Below, piece by piece: positions 1 to 9,610 of a DNA stretch of 64,000 nucleotides. The notes beneath the pieces were generated by a model. That model had not been told where the DNA came from, did no database searches, and saw only the letters and a list, made by a program, of their open reading frames with translations. A program made the position numbers and the translations under genes. This DNA comes from Chitinophaga sp. GbtcB8 (GTDB taxonomy: Bacteria; Bacteroidota; Bacteroidia; Chitinophagales; Chitinophagaceae). The DNA lies in contig NZ_JAGXJN010000011.1 in assembly GCF_019091455.1 (NCBI RefSeq), forward strand, positions 62,001 through 126,000, read 5' to 3'. The stretch's first letter is position 1. The number at the start of each line of letters is the position of its first letter.

Positions 1-162
1 CGCTACCTCCCCGTCAAAGAACATACTTTCCATCCGGTTTTCCGGTACGGTCTGTATCGCATCCACCCTGTTGATGATATTTTTCCAGAAAGCAGCTACA
101 TCAGGGGCGCCCGGGAAAATGCAGGACATACCTATGATAGCTACGTTTATGTTGTGGTCCAT
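1..162 (-). CDS. Beta-ketoacyl synthase protein, N-terminal fragment (runs off window)
   Basis: The first 54 codons of a minus-strand gene are present; the rest lies left of base 1. The translation begins MDHNINVAIIGMSCIFPGAP, the standard opening of a polyketide or PUFA-type ketosynthase (KS) domain, which condenses an acyl chain with a malonyl-type extender. The ATG at 162-160 follows a purine-rich GAGAAAGAGGG stretch and lies 28 bp after the stop of the megasynthase gene upstream, so the two are probably co-transcribed. In PUFA-synthase clusters the protein after PfaA often carries KS and chain-length-factor domains with dehydratases (PfaC). That identity is inferred, because only the KS start is visible. 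Confidence 0.85.
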   Translation of the reverse strand, partial: MDHNINVAIIGMSCIFPGAPDVAAFWKNIINRVDAIQTVPENRMESMFFDGEVA

Positions 163-190
163 TTTTATGATTTATTTCCCTCTTTCTCTA

Positions 191-3100
191 TCAGAAAGTA
201 ACATTACCGGCCATGATCACTACCTGGCTTTCATTGCCATACTTCAGTTCATCAATAAAGATCTCCATACCATCGCCCAACGGTATTAAGGCTATGCCGC
301 GGCGTTCGTATTCCTTTTCCAGCGAGGGGGATACCATGCCGGTACCTTTCCAGGGGCCCCAGTTAATGGCCATTACCTTGGCTTTCAGCTGCTGTTTCAG
401 CACCCGTGCATAACGGTCCATTACACTGTTGGCTGCTGCATAATCTGTTTGCCCGCGGTTACCGTATACAGAGGCTACACTGGAGAAGAGGATCACGAAC
501 TGCGTATCTGCATTCAGGTGCTCAGCCAGCACACGCAGTGGTGTTACTTTGGTGGAGAATACGCGCTCAAAGGATTCCGGTGTTTTCTGGTGGAACAGCT
601 TATCTTCCAGCAGGCCTGCGCCGTGCACCACGCCATCAATACGGCCATACTCTTTATACACCTGGCTCATGAAAGCACGCAGGGCGGCTTCATTCCGCAG
701 GTCAAGCGAATGATAGCTAACAGTTGCGCCATTGTGTTCCATGGCAGTGAAGGTATTCAGGATCTGGTTATGTTTATGGATCTCTGCTGCACGTTTTTCA
801 ATGTCGGCCGGTTTTTTCAGCTCACCTTGCGCTACCAGGTGCTGGCGGATCTCGTCTTTAGTTTTGAGATGCACCAGGCTTTCCTGTGACAGCTTGCGCG
901 GATCTGCAGAGCGGCCTACCAGGATATAGTGACAGGGATATTCTTTAGAGAAACGGATCATGAGCTCCGCGGTAATGCCTTGTGCGCCGCCAAATACCAG
1001 CACCACGGATTGTTTGGTGAGGCGGATATCGGACGTAACACCAATGGTAAGCGGTGCATGTACCGGTTCCAGCGTTTGGCGCTGCCCGTTAAGGTAGGTA
1101 ACTTCTGCAGGGCCTTCCGGGTGCAGAATTTCATCTAATGCAATGGCGGCAATTTTTTCCGGCGACAGCTTATTGGCCAGGTTAATTGTGCGGCAGGTGG
1201 TATGCTCATATTCTTTATCCAGGCTTTTAAAAAAGCCGCTGTAACCCTGGAAGTGCTGCAGCAACAGCGGATCTGCCGCGGGTGTTACATGCCCGTCAAA
1301 ATCAGAGAGGGCATATACCCATTTCACTTTCTCAAAATCCAGCTTCTTCACCATGAAAACGGAGGTGATAATATCGCTTCTTTTTGGCGAGGAGAAAATA
1401 TCCAGTATAATAAGGCCGTGATAAGCTTCCAGTGAATCGGTGGCTGCTATGATGGTGGCTTGTGCACCCTGCTGTTCCAGCAGCTGTTTAACCGCTGTTG
1501 CAATGGGGCCGCCGCCATCATCTGTTATGGCAAAGTGTAATCCTTTTAATTCTGCGGGCGACAGGCGCTGCATGGCGGAAGGTGTAAGCTCAAAGCGCAG
1601 GCGGGAAATTTTCTCCTTCAGGCTTTCTTTCACAAAACCTTCTTCAATGATCTTTTTGGCTTCCTGCACCGGTTCAAAATTACCGGCGGTGCTTTCTGCT
1701 ATCCAGCTGATCAAACCCTGTAAGGTTTTTATGGAGGCCAGCTTTTCCATCATCTCCTCTCCATTGCCATTGGCCTGCTGCAGGCCGCCCAGGCGGGTTT
1801 TCAGCTCTCCAATGATCTCCATACGTTTAATGGAGTCAATGCTCAGGTCTGCTTCCAGGTCCAGCTCAAGGCCCAGCATATCCGGCGGGTAACCGGTTTT
1901 TTCACTTACTACATTTAAGAGTACGGTTTGTATCTCTGTAACAGATAAACCTTTGGAGGGTGTTGTTGCTGCCTGGATAGTAGCTGCGGGTATGGGGGCC
2001 GGTGCTGCTGTGGTGTTTTCCTGTGCGTTGGTTGTTAACCAGTCCACCAGCCCTTTCAGTGTTTTTATAGCAGCCAGCTGCTCCACCAGCGATTCTTCAC
2101 TGTGCGTGCTGCTGCTAAAGCCACCCAGGCGGGTTTTCAGCTCTCCAATGATCTCCATGCGTTTAATGGAATCAATGCTCAGGTCTGCTTCCAGGTCCAT
2201 TTCCATGCCCAGCATATCTGAGGGATAACCGGTTTTATCGCTGATCACTGCCAGCAGAATGGCCTTTACATCTTTTTCCGCGGTTACGGTTTGCACTCCA
2301 TTCGTGTAAGCATGCCCGTTTGATCCGTTATTATGATGGCCGTTATTGCCATTGTGTCCATTGGTTCCGTTATAACCATTGCTGATATTAGTGATGTTTG
2401 TGCCATCGGTATGTACGGCAATGATCTTGCGGGGCGACAGGTCCGGCGCTGGAAGATCGGCGCTGTGGAAGCTTTGCGGGGTATGGCCCAGGTAACCTAA
2501 AATTACATCGCGCTGCGCCTGTACAATATGTTTCAGGCTGTTCAGGTAAGCTTCTACCATTTGTTCTGCACCGCTGTTGTGGTTGATCACTACTGTATTA
2601 GGCTCTGTACCTTTTAAAACCAGTGGTGTCATAATGGGCATTGCGCCATGGGCCGGCAGCTTACCATAAGCGGGTACTGCCATCTGCCCGTTCACCAGCC
2701 AAACGGTGCCAGGTTTTTTGTACTGGTCAATGGCTTCCAGATCCAGCTGTTTTACATTACGGCCGTCAAATAAACGGTCCAGCTGCACGGTTCTGCCACT
2801 GGCCATGTAGCGGGCAATGGTGTGCAGCAGGTGGGTAATGCCCGGCTGGTCTTTATCTTCTGTATGCAGGATCAGCTCATCATCACCTATAATAGACCTG
2901 GTAAGGTTGCTTAACACTTTACCCGGACCTACTTCAATGAATACACGTGCGCCCTGTGCATACATCTGTTCTATTTCTTCTGTAAAACGTACCGGCTGTA
3001 CCAGGTGTGTTGCCAGTCTTTCCTTAATGGCTGCGGGCTCTGTAGGGTATGCTGCTGCTGTGGTGTTAGACCATACGGGAATAACCGGCGTTTTAAAATC

Positions 3101-6100
3101 TGCATCCTTCAGCGCATTGGCAAATAAGCCTTTGGCGCCGGACAGCAGAGGGCTGTGGAATGCGCAGGCTACTTCCAGCGGCTGGAAGGAGATGTTGGCG
3201 GCTGTTAGCTTGGCCGACAGTCTTGCTATAGCGGGTGTGGCGCCGGCCATTACCCATTGCAGGGGCGAGTTGTGGTTCACCAGGTACACATCGGCTTCCC
3301 CTTCAATGGCGCTGGTTAACACTTCTTCCCTGCAGCTCAGGGCCAGCATGGCGCCTTTATCAGCTCCAATAGCATCCAGTATAGAAGCGGCTCTTTTTTC
3401 ACTTAAAGGCAGCAGCTGATCTTCTTCAAACACTTTGGCAAAACACAGGGCCGGCAGCTCGCCATAGCTGTGGCCTGCCAGCATATCCGGCACAATGCCC
3501 AGCTCCTGTAAAAAGGTGGCAATGGCCAGATCCACCATACCTAAAAGCGGTTGCGCCAGGCGGGTGTCTTTAATGGCATTGCGCTGCGCTTTGGCGGCTG
3601 TTTCATCAAAAACAGCGGAGGGGAACAGGATCTGTTCATACTGCGGTTTGTCTTTCAGCAAACGGCGCATTACCGGGAAAGTAACAAACAGCTCACGCGC
3701 CATATTCACCCGCTGGCTGCCCTGTCCGGGAAACAGGAAGGCTACTTTACCTTCCAGCTGCTGTGTGGTGTACACGCCGTTGGTAGCGGCGCCGGACAAG
3801 GCTAGGTCCAGCTTTAGCAGCAGGTCGTCTGCGCTGTCTGCCACAATACATAACTGAACGGCTGAAGTGTGGTTTTTATAAAGGCTGAAGGCGATGTCCT
3901 TCAACGGAATGTTATCATTTTTTTCCAGCAGGCCTTTTACTTTCAGCAGCTGTTGCCGTGCTGCTTCATAAGTTGCGCCACGGAACACGAACAGCTCGGC
4001 CGGCCAGGAATTGAGCACAGTGGCCGGTTGCGGCGTATTCACATCATTCTCTATCACTGCATGGAAGTTGGTGCCGCCAAAACCAAATGCGCTGATGCCT
4101 GCTACTCTTTTATCCTCGTTCCAGATGCCGGTTTGCGTGTTAAAGGCAAAGGGGCTGGTGGCTGCGTTATAAAAACTATTTGGATCTTTCAGGTGCAGGG
4201 TAGGTGGTTTTACACCGTGGTATACTGACAGCGCTGCTTTAATAAGCCCTGCCAGACCGGCGGCACACTTGGTATGCCCTATCTGTGTTTTTACAGAGCC
4301 CAGGTGTGTTTGCGCATGGGTAGCGCCGGAGCGGATGAGCATATCGGATATAGCGCTTAGCTCTGTTTTATCACCTACTACTGTGCCGGTGCCATGTGCT
4401 TCTATGAGCCCTACGCTTACCGGTGAAATACCGGCCTGCTCGTAGGCCCGTTGCAGGGCGCTGGTTTGGCCGGCTTTGCGTGGTGCGGTAAGGCCCAGGC
4501 TTTTACCATCACTGGAGCCGCCTACACCTTTTATTACTGCGTAAATGGTATCACCATCGCGCTGGGCATCTTCCACACGTTTCAGCACCATCATGGCAAT
4601 GCCTTCACCCAGCGTAGTGCCGTCTGCGTTAGCATCAAAGGTGGCGCATTTGCCCTTGCGGCTTAATGCGTGTGTGCTGGAAAACATCAGGTAATCATTA
4701 ATGCTGTTGTGCAGGTCTGCTGCACCGGCTATTACCATGTCGGATTTTTCCAGGATCAGCTCCTGGCAGGCCAGGTCAATAGCTGCCAGGGAGGAGGCAC
4801 AGGCAGCATCTACCGTGTAGTTACGCCCGCCCAGGTCTAAACGGTTGGTGATACGGCCGGCAATTACATTGGCCAGCACACCGGGGAATGAATCTTCTGT
4901 GAGCTTGGGCAAAACTTCATGCAGCTCTGCCGGCATTTCTCCGAAGATCTGGGTAAAGAGGGAGCGGAAGCCATAGCTGTTGGCCAGGTCCGTGCCCGCC
5001 TCTGTACCAATAATCACAGATATATTTTCACGGTTAATATTCAGCTCACCATAACCTGCGTTATCCAGCGCCTGTTTGGCTACCAGTAAGCTTAACAGCT
5101 GCGTGGGGTCAATGGCTGCCAGGGATTGCGGGGGAATGCCAAAGGCTACGGGATCAAAATCTATTTTAGGAATAAAACCGCCCCATTTGGAAGGCGTTTT
5201 TTCTCCGTTGGTAGATGCGGGATCATAGTAGAGTGATTTGTTCCAGCGTTCATCCGGCACTTCTGTTACACAATCTTTACCCAGTATAATATTACGCCAG
5301 TATTCTTCTGTGTTGCGTGCGCCGGGGTAAATACAGGCCATGCCTACAATGGCTACGTTCAGCGCTTTTTCCGGCGCATGAGGCATAGCGGGTAATGCTG
5401 CCTGTTCTATAATGGCATAATTATCTGCTGCTACTGTTTTGTGCAGATCTGCAATGGTGGTGATACGGTCCCTTAAGGCCGCTACCTGGCCTATCATGTA
5501 CATGCCGCCGGTAAGCTGGTCTGCTGTATTAATGTTCAGCAGCTCATTGCCGCGGCGTTCTATACCTTTGGCGGCTATACGTAAACGGCCTACGTTCAGC
5601 TGTTCCAGCTGCGCCCATATTTCTTTTTTATCGGCGCCGGCTGATTGTAAACGTTCTTTTTCTACATTAAAGAAATCGGCAAATGGGGTATACAGGCAGC
5701 GGGTTTCATGGCCTGGTGCGGTTTCCAGTAAAATGGTGTCTTTATGGTTAATGGCTTGTTCCTGGAACTGGGGCAGGATGGCGCCGCTGCTTACGGCTTC
5801 CTGTGTATAGATATAGGCGGTGCCCATTAGTACGCCGGTTTTAGCGCCGCGTGCTGCTAAGGGGGCTGCCATTACGGAAATAAAGGCGGCGGACAATGCA
5901 TCATGTATACCACCGGCAAAGAATACACTGAACTGGTCGGCATGCTCTTCCTGCAGCAAACGTTCTACCTGCCGCTCCCATAACACCAGGCTGGATAAGG
6001 GGCCTACGTGGCCGCCGCATTCCCGGCCTTCAAACACAAAACGTTTTGCTCCTTCTTTAATGAACATGTCCAGCAAAGAAGTAGATGGTACATGCAGGTA

Positions 6101-7294
6101 GGTTTTAATGCCTGCCTGCTCCAGCGATTTAGCCTGTGAAGGCCTGCCGCCGGCTATTAATACAATGGGTGGTTTTTCATCTTTAATATAAGCGATCTGC
6201 TCTTCCCTTAATTCAGGCGGCGCAAATCCCAGTATGCCTACGCCCCAGGGTTTGTTGCCTGCCAGAGTTTTGGTTTGCTGGATCAGCTTTTTGGCGGGTT
6301 CGCCTTTTAATAAGGAAAGCGCTACAAAGGGCAGCCCGCCTGCATCTGCTACTGCGGCGGCAAAGGCAGGTACATCACTTACGCGGGTCATGGGGCCTTG
6401 TGCAATAGGATAGGGGATGTTCAGCTCTTTGGATAAGGCATTGCCCGGGCTTAATACATTTAATGCTTTGGCTTGCTGCAGGTGGCCGTAAGCGGCTTCC
6501 TGCAAACCAAATATTAAGCGGTTCAGTTTTTTGTAACGTAAAACCAGGTCAATACCAATGGCTATATCCTGGCCCAGGGGTAAATAACCTTTATCCATAT
6601 CCGTTATACCCAGGTAAGGCGCTAAGTCTTGCCGGGTGGCCTTTTCAGGCAGCAGGGGTGAATTGGGCCTTGCCAGCACACGGTAATGATCTATTATGCG
6701 GGTTTCATTACCATTCAGCTTTTCACAGATATTTTTAATGGGGGCAGGTACATTACTTTCCGGGAATAATGCCAGCTGGCTGTCCAGCACCACACCGGTA
6801 GCGCCGGTAGCTGCCAGCGCTGCGGCGGTGTGTATGCCTACGCCGCCCTGCACCCATATTTCCAGTCCGCTTATTTCCCGTATCACGCGCTGGAACAGGA
6901 TGTAGGATGATTCATCGCTCACGGTGCCTGCGCCTTCATTTCCTTTTATAATAATGCCCTGTGCATTGGCTGCTTTGGCTTTGTGCGCCTCACCAACCGC
7001 ATGCACCTGGTAATAAGCTGCTACGTGTTTGGGTAACGTTATTTTAAAACCATAAGGAATAATTGCCAGTGTAACCTGTGCTGGCAGGGAAATGGAGGCC
7101 AGCTGCTCATCTGCAAAACATACACCGAAAGGCTGGCTGGTTTTTGCGGTAATGGTGTTTAGTGCGGTCTGGGCTTTTGACAGATCACGGCCCAAATGAA
7201 GTACAGGAAAGGCTTTTGCTTTCAGCAGGGCCAATACAAGGCCTGCATCCGGTTGCTCCAGGGGAGTCACTCCGATAATTTTTATTTTTCCCAT
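191..7294 (-). CDS. PUFA-synthase-like megasynthase: NPD-NPD-KS-AT-ACP-ACP-KR
   Basis: This 2367-residue iterative type I synthase should build an acyl or polyketide chain in the cytoplasm. Residues 1-250 and about 295-640 are two nitropropane-dioxygenase-like TIM barrels; the second (IAQGPMTRVSD, ECGGHVG) resembles PfaD-type enoyl reductases. KS starts near 643 with VDAACASS (Cys832), EAHGTGT and GHTKCAAG. AT carries GQGSQ and GHSYGE (Ser1276). An Asn/Gly/His-rich linker lies at about 1635-1668. Two ACPs share DLEADLSIDSIKRMEIIGEL with phosphopantetheine serines at 1709 and 1821; LxIDSIKR is typical of PUFA-synthase ACPs. KR spans about 2095-2340 (GGAQGI, Tyr2285, Asn2289). No dehydratase is visible, so it may come from the next gene. 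PfaD-like reduction is usually a separate protein, so the N-terminal fusion and doubling are unusual. The product cannot be predicted. Confidence 0.88.
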   Translation of the reverse strand: MGKIKIIGVTPLEQPDAGLVLALLKAKAFPVLHLGRDLSKAQTALNTITAKTSQPFGVCFADEQLASISLPAQVTLAIIPYGFKITLPKHVAAYYQVHAVGEAHKAKAANAQGIIIKGNEGAGTVSDESSYILFQRVIREISGLEIWVQGGVGIHTAAALAATGATGVVLDSQLALFPESNVPAPIKNICEKLNGNETRIIDHYRVLARPNSPLLPEKATRQDLAPYLGITDMDKGYLPLGQDIAIGIDLVLRYKKLNRLIFGLQEAAYGHLQQAKALNVLSPGNALSKELNIPYPIAQGPMTRVSDVPAFAAAVADAGGLPFVALSLLKGEPAKKLIQQTKTLAGNKPWGVGILGFAPPELREEQIAYIKDEKPPIVLIAGGRPSQAKSLEQAGIKTYLHVPSTSLLDMFIKEGAKRFVFEGRECGGHVGPLSSLVLWERQVERLLQEEHADQFSVFFAGGIHDALSAAFISVMAAPLAARGAKTGVLMGTAYIYTQEAVSSGAILPQFQEQAINHKDTILLETAPGHETRCLYTPFADFFNVEKERLQSAGADKKEIWAQLEQLNVGRLRIAAKGIERRGNELLNINTADQLTGGMYMIGQVAALRDRITTIADLHKTVAADNYAIIEQAALPAMPHAPEKALNVAIVGMACIYPGARNTEEYWRNIILGKDCVTEVPDERWNKSLYYDPASTNGEKTPSKWGGFIPKIDFDPVAFGIPPQSLAAIDPTQLLSLLVAKQALDNAGYGELNINRENISVIIGTEAGTDLANSYGFRSLFTQIFGEMPAELHEVLPKLTEDSFPGVLANVIAGRITNRLDLGGRNYTVDAACASSLAAIDLACQELILEKSDMVIAGAADLHNSINDYLMFSSTHALSRKGKCATFDANADGTTLGEGIAMMVLKRVEDAQRDGDTIYAVIKGVGGSSDGKSLGLTAPRKAGQTSALQRAYEQAGISPVSVGLIEAHGTGTVVGDKTELSAISDMLIRSGATHAQTHLGSVKTQIGHTKCAAGLAGLIKAALSVYHGVKPPTLHLKDPNSFYNAATSPFAFNTQTGIWNEDKRVAGISAFGFGGTNFHAVIENDVNTPQPATVLNSWPAELFVFRGATYEAARQQLLKVKGLLEKNDNIPLKDIAFSLYKNHTSAVQLCIVADSADDLLLKLDLALSGAATNGVYTTQQLEGKVAFLFPGQGSQRVNMARELFVTFPVMRRLLKDKPQYEQILFPSAVFDETAAKAQRNAIKDTRLAQPLLGMVDLAIATFLQELGIVPDMLAGHSYGELPALCFAKVFEEDQLLPLSEKRAASILDAIGADKGAMLALSCREEVLTSAIEGEADVYLVNHNSPLQWVMAGATPAIARLSAKLTAANISFQPLEVACAFHSPLLSGAKGLFANALKDADFKTPVIPVWSNTTAAAYPTEPAAIKERLATHLVQPVRFTEEIEQMYAQGARVFIEVGPGKVLSNLTRSIIGDDELILHTEDKDQPGITHLLHTIARYMASGRTVQLDRLFDGRNVKQLDLEAIDQYKKPGTVWLVNGQMAVPAYGKLPAHGAMPIMTPLVLKGTEPNTVVINHNSGAEQMVEAYLNSLKHIVQAQRDVILGYLGHTPQSFHSADLPAPDLSPRKIIAVHTDGTNITNISNGYNGTNGHNGNNGHHNNGSNGHAYTNGVQTVTAEKDVKAILLAVISDKTGYPSDMLGMEMDLEADLSIDSIKRMEIIGELKTRLGGFSSSTHSEESLVEQLAAIKTLKGLVDWLTTNAQENTTAAPAPIPAATIQAATTPSKGLSVTEIQTVLLNVVSEKTGYPPDMLGLELDLEADLSIDSIKRMEIIGELKTRLGGLQQANGNGEEMMEKLASIKTLQGLISWIAESTAGNFEPVQEAKKIIEEGFVKESLKEKISRLRFELTPSAMQRLSPAELKGLHFAITDDGGGPIATAVKQLLEQQGAQATIIAATDSLEAYHGLIILDIFSSPKRSDIITSVFMVKKLDFEKVKWVYALSDFDGHVTPAADPLLLQHFQGYSGFFKSLDKEYEHTTCRTINLANKLSPEKIAAIALDEILHPEGPAEVTYLNGQRQTLEPVHAPLTIGVTSDIRLTKQSVVLVFGGAQGITAELMIRFSKEYPCHYILVGRSADPRKLSQESLVHLKTKDEIRQHLVAQGELKKPADIEKRAAEIHKHNQILNTFTAMEHNGATVSYHSLDLRNEAALRAFMSQVYKEYGRIDGVVHGAGLLEDKLFHQKTPESFERVFSTKVTPLRVLAEHLNADTQFVILFSSVASVYGNRGQTDYAAANSVMDRYARVLKQQLKAKVMAINWGPWKGTGMVSPSLEKEYERRGIALIPLGDGMEIFIDELKYGNESQVVIMAGNVTF

Positions 7295-8173
7295 GGTTAT
7301 GGTTTTATTCCGGCAAAGTATACCAATGTAAACAGGTAGTGTAAGCTGTTAGCTACAAGGTTTTTTATGTTACATACCGGATATGTTCTATGGTTATTAC
7401 GAATAGCTGGTTCTATTGTTCCTATATATACGGCCTATTTGCCTGGATGGGTTCTCAAAAAAATATATATTAAAACTACTTATAGGTGTAACCAGGCAAG
7501 GCGCTTTCAATAAAGACAGAAAAGGTTTTTCAATCTTCCCGAGGGAGTAAAGATTAAAATAGGGCCGTATTTAAAAGATATAGTCCACTGGTTCTAAAAT
7601 CCAATCTGTTATTTCACACTTCACATGTTATTTCACATGCGTATTATCGCTGACATGCATTCTCATTTAAATGTTTTATCAATTGCATGATCAGCCGAAA
7701 AGTGATGCTAAAACAATCATGGTTTTTATTTCATCATGAGCAAGGTGGTAAAATGTAAGGTTCATAGGTGTGTATTTTGAGTAATTCTTACATGAATTTA
7801 CAAAAAAAGCAAACGGTGATCCGGTGGTAACATGTTTTTAACACGCCAATTTCATTTAGGGTAAGAATATACATTTTCTTAATATCTGCGGAATGCCAGT
7901 AAAAAGGGGCATAGTGAATGTTTATGAAGCGGGTTTATTTGTTATTGACTTTTTTGAGGGGGATATAAGATGAAACATTGCATGAAGAAATCTTCCGGGG
8001 TTAACCTGTATCTTAACGCAAACAATTTGTACAGATATACGTATTACTTAAATTAATAAGTATCAAAAAAAGCAGCAGTGAATAAAGTATTGTACAGTAA
8101 AAGGTTTGATGTACAAAAACTGTTCAATTGACAATTATTCCTGCTGCTTTGTTAATGGTTCATTGTTAAGTAC
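7295..8173. other. AT-rich intergenic region upstream of the megasynthase
   Basis: No convincing gene is present in these 879 bases; the base composition is clearly more AT-rich than the flanking genes. It must hold the promoter of the minus-strand megasynthase: a near-match to the Bacteroidota -7 box (TATACTTTG, one base too long) lies at about 7314-7322 on the minus strand, which is weak evidence. The right end contains the efflux-operon terminator, listed separately. Confidence 0.6.
8065..8150 (-). terminator. Nested-hairpin terminator of the efflux operon
   Basis: Read on the minus strand just after the outer membrane factor gene, AAAGCAGCAG (8150-8141) pairs perfectly with CTGCTGCTTT, which is followed by a T-run (8071-8065). 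Inside the long loop a second perfect inverted repeat, TTGTACA/TGTACAA, brings the outer arms together. Position and polarity fit an intrinsic terminator, although the roughly 60-base loop is longer than usual. Confidence 0.55.
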
Positions 8174-9610
8174 TTACTGCCATCCGCCGCCTAAGGTCTG
8201 GTATAATTGTACGGTGCCGGCCATCATATCACGGCGGGCATGAACAAGCGCCAGCTCTGCTTCCAGCACACTTTTTTGCGCGGTAATGATCTCCAGATAA
8301 GAAGCATAACCACTTAAGAACAGGTCATTTGCAGTGGATACTGCGCTTTGCAGCACACTTACTTCCTTTTCACGTAAGGCGTAGATGTGTTGCTGGTTGT
8401 GCACATTGCCCAATGCAACCGACACTTCCTGGTAAGCCTTCAGGATCTTTTGCTGGTAATTATAATAAGATATTTTGCTGCCGGATTCATTGATGCGGTA
8501 CTGCGCCTGTAATTGTTTTTGATTGAACAGCGGCGCTGTAATGCCGCCTAATACGCCATAGGCAAAGGATGCAGGCTCCAGCAGCAAGCCGGCTTTAAAA
8601 GCATTAAAACCTCCGTATGGCGTAATATTCAAAGAAGGCAAAAATGCTTTGCGGGCTGCCTGCACATCTGCTTTAGATGCAGCCAGCTCCAGCTCCGCCT
8701 GTTTAATATCCGGGCGGTTGGCAAGCAGCTTCCCGGGCAGGCCGGGCTTCCAGGGCGCTCCCAGCGTATCTATTGCTAATGCTTTACTACGTGGCACTGG
8801 TTGCGGATAACGGCCTAATAAAAAATTCAGCTGGCTTTCTATCACCAGCTGGCGCTGACGGGTTATATGTTCCAGGCTGCGCGTATCCAGCAGCTGCGCT
8901 TCAAACTGTTGTACGGCCAGTAAAGTAGCCCGCCCGGCAGCTTGCTGGATCTGCACGGTGGCTAATGCGGTTTCCTGTAATGCAATGTTCTTTTTGATAA
9001 TTGCCAGCTCATTATCCAAAGCGATCAGCGTATAATAATGCGCGGCCACTTCTGATACCAATAAGGTAGTTACCAGGCGGCGGCCCTGCGCACTGGCCAG
9101 GTAACGCGCCAGGGCGGCCTGTTTGCGTGCTTTTATTTTACCCCAGAGATCTACTTCCCAGCTGCTGCGCAGGCCCAGGAAAAAATCCGGAGTAGGATCC
9201 GGAATGCGCTGATCCTTACTAATGTTAGTAGACAAATTTGTATCAAAATTGCCTACTCCATTCAGGGTATACTTACCATATTTATCAATACCGGCAGTGG
9301 CAGACAGGTTTACATTCGGTAACCATGCATACCGGGCAGCCAGTAAAACTGCTTCGGAAATCTTCATTTCTTCCCGGCTGCTTTGTAAGGCATAATTATA
9401 TTGTAAGGCCGTATCTATCAGCGCGCGTAAAGGTGCATCTTCAAAGAATTGCTGCCAGGGCAGCTGGCCTATACCGGCAGTGTCTGTGCTGTTAACCGCA
9501 AAGGTATCCGGCATGGGTTTGTTATCCGGTAAGACCAGTGGTTTAGGCAGGCGGCAACCGAATGCCATTAATAGAAGGCTGAATGCTATTATTTTAATCA
9601 GATCCATCAT
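8174..9610 (-). CDS. RND efflux outer membrane factor (TolC/OprM/NodT family lipoprotein)
   Basis: This 478-residue protein should form the trimeric outer-membrane exit duct of the adjacent RND pump. The N-terminus is a lipoprotein signal (hydrophobic stretch to LLMAFGC, lipid Cys at residue 19). Two outer-membrane-efflux repeats follow: the first begins near LRALIDTALQYNYAL and the second contains the conserved LLANRPDIKQAELELAASKA. The last residues include LFLSGYASYLEIITAQ and YQTLGGGW, as in OprM/NodT proteins. The ATG overlaps the pump stop codon by four bases (ATGA), indicating translational coupling. It is the last gene of the operon and is followed by a terminator. The substrate cannot be read from the sequence. 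Confidence 0.93.
   Translation of the reverse strand: MMDLIKIIAFSLLLMAFGCRLPKPLVLPDNKPMPDTFAVNSTDTAGIGQLPWQQFFEDAPLRALIDTALQYNYALQSSREEMKISEAVLLAARYAWLPNVNLSATAGIDKYGKYTLNGVGNFDTNLSTNISKDQRIPDPTPDFFLGLRSSWEVDLWGKIKARKQAALARYLASAQGRRLVTTLLVSEVAAHYYTLIALDNELAIIKKNIALQETALATVQIQQAAGRATLLAVQQFEAQLLDTRSLEHITRQRQLVIESQLNFLLGRYPQPVPRSKALAIDTLGAPWKPGLPGKLLANRPDIKQAELELAASKADVQAARKAFLPSLNITPYGGFNAFKAGLLLEPASFAYGVLGGITAPLFNQKQLQAQYRINESGSKISYYNYQQKILKAYQEVSVALGNVHNQQHIYALREKEVSVLQSAVSTANDLFLSGYASYLEIITAQKSVLEAELALVHARRDMMAGTVQLYQTLGGGWQ

Noticed and set aside
449-889. Plus-strand open frames opposite the megasynthase, such as this 146-codon one
   Set aside because: They are shadows of the KR and ACP coding region and show no independent protein signature.
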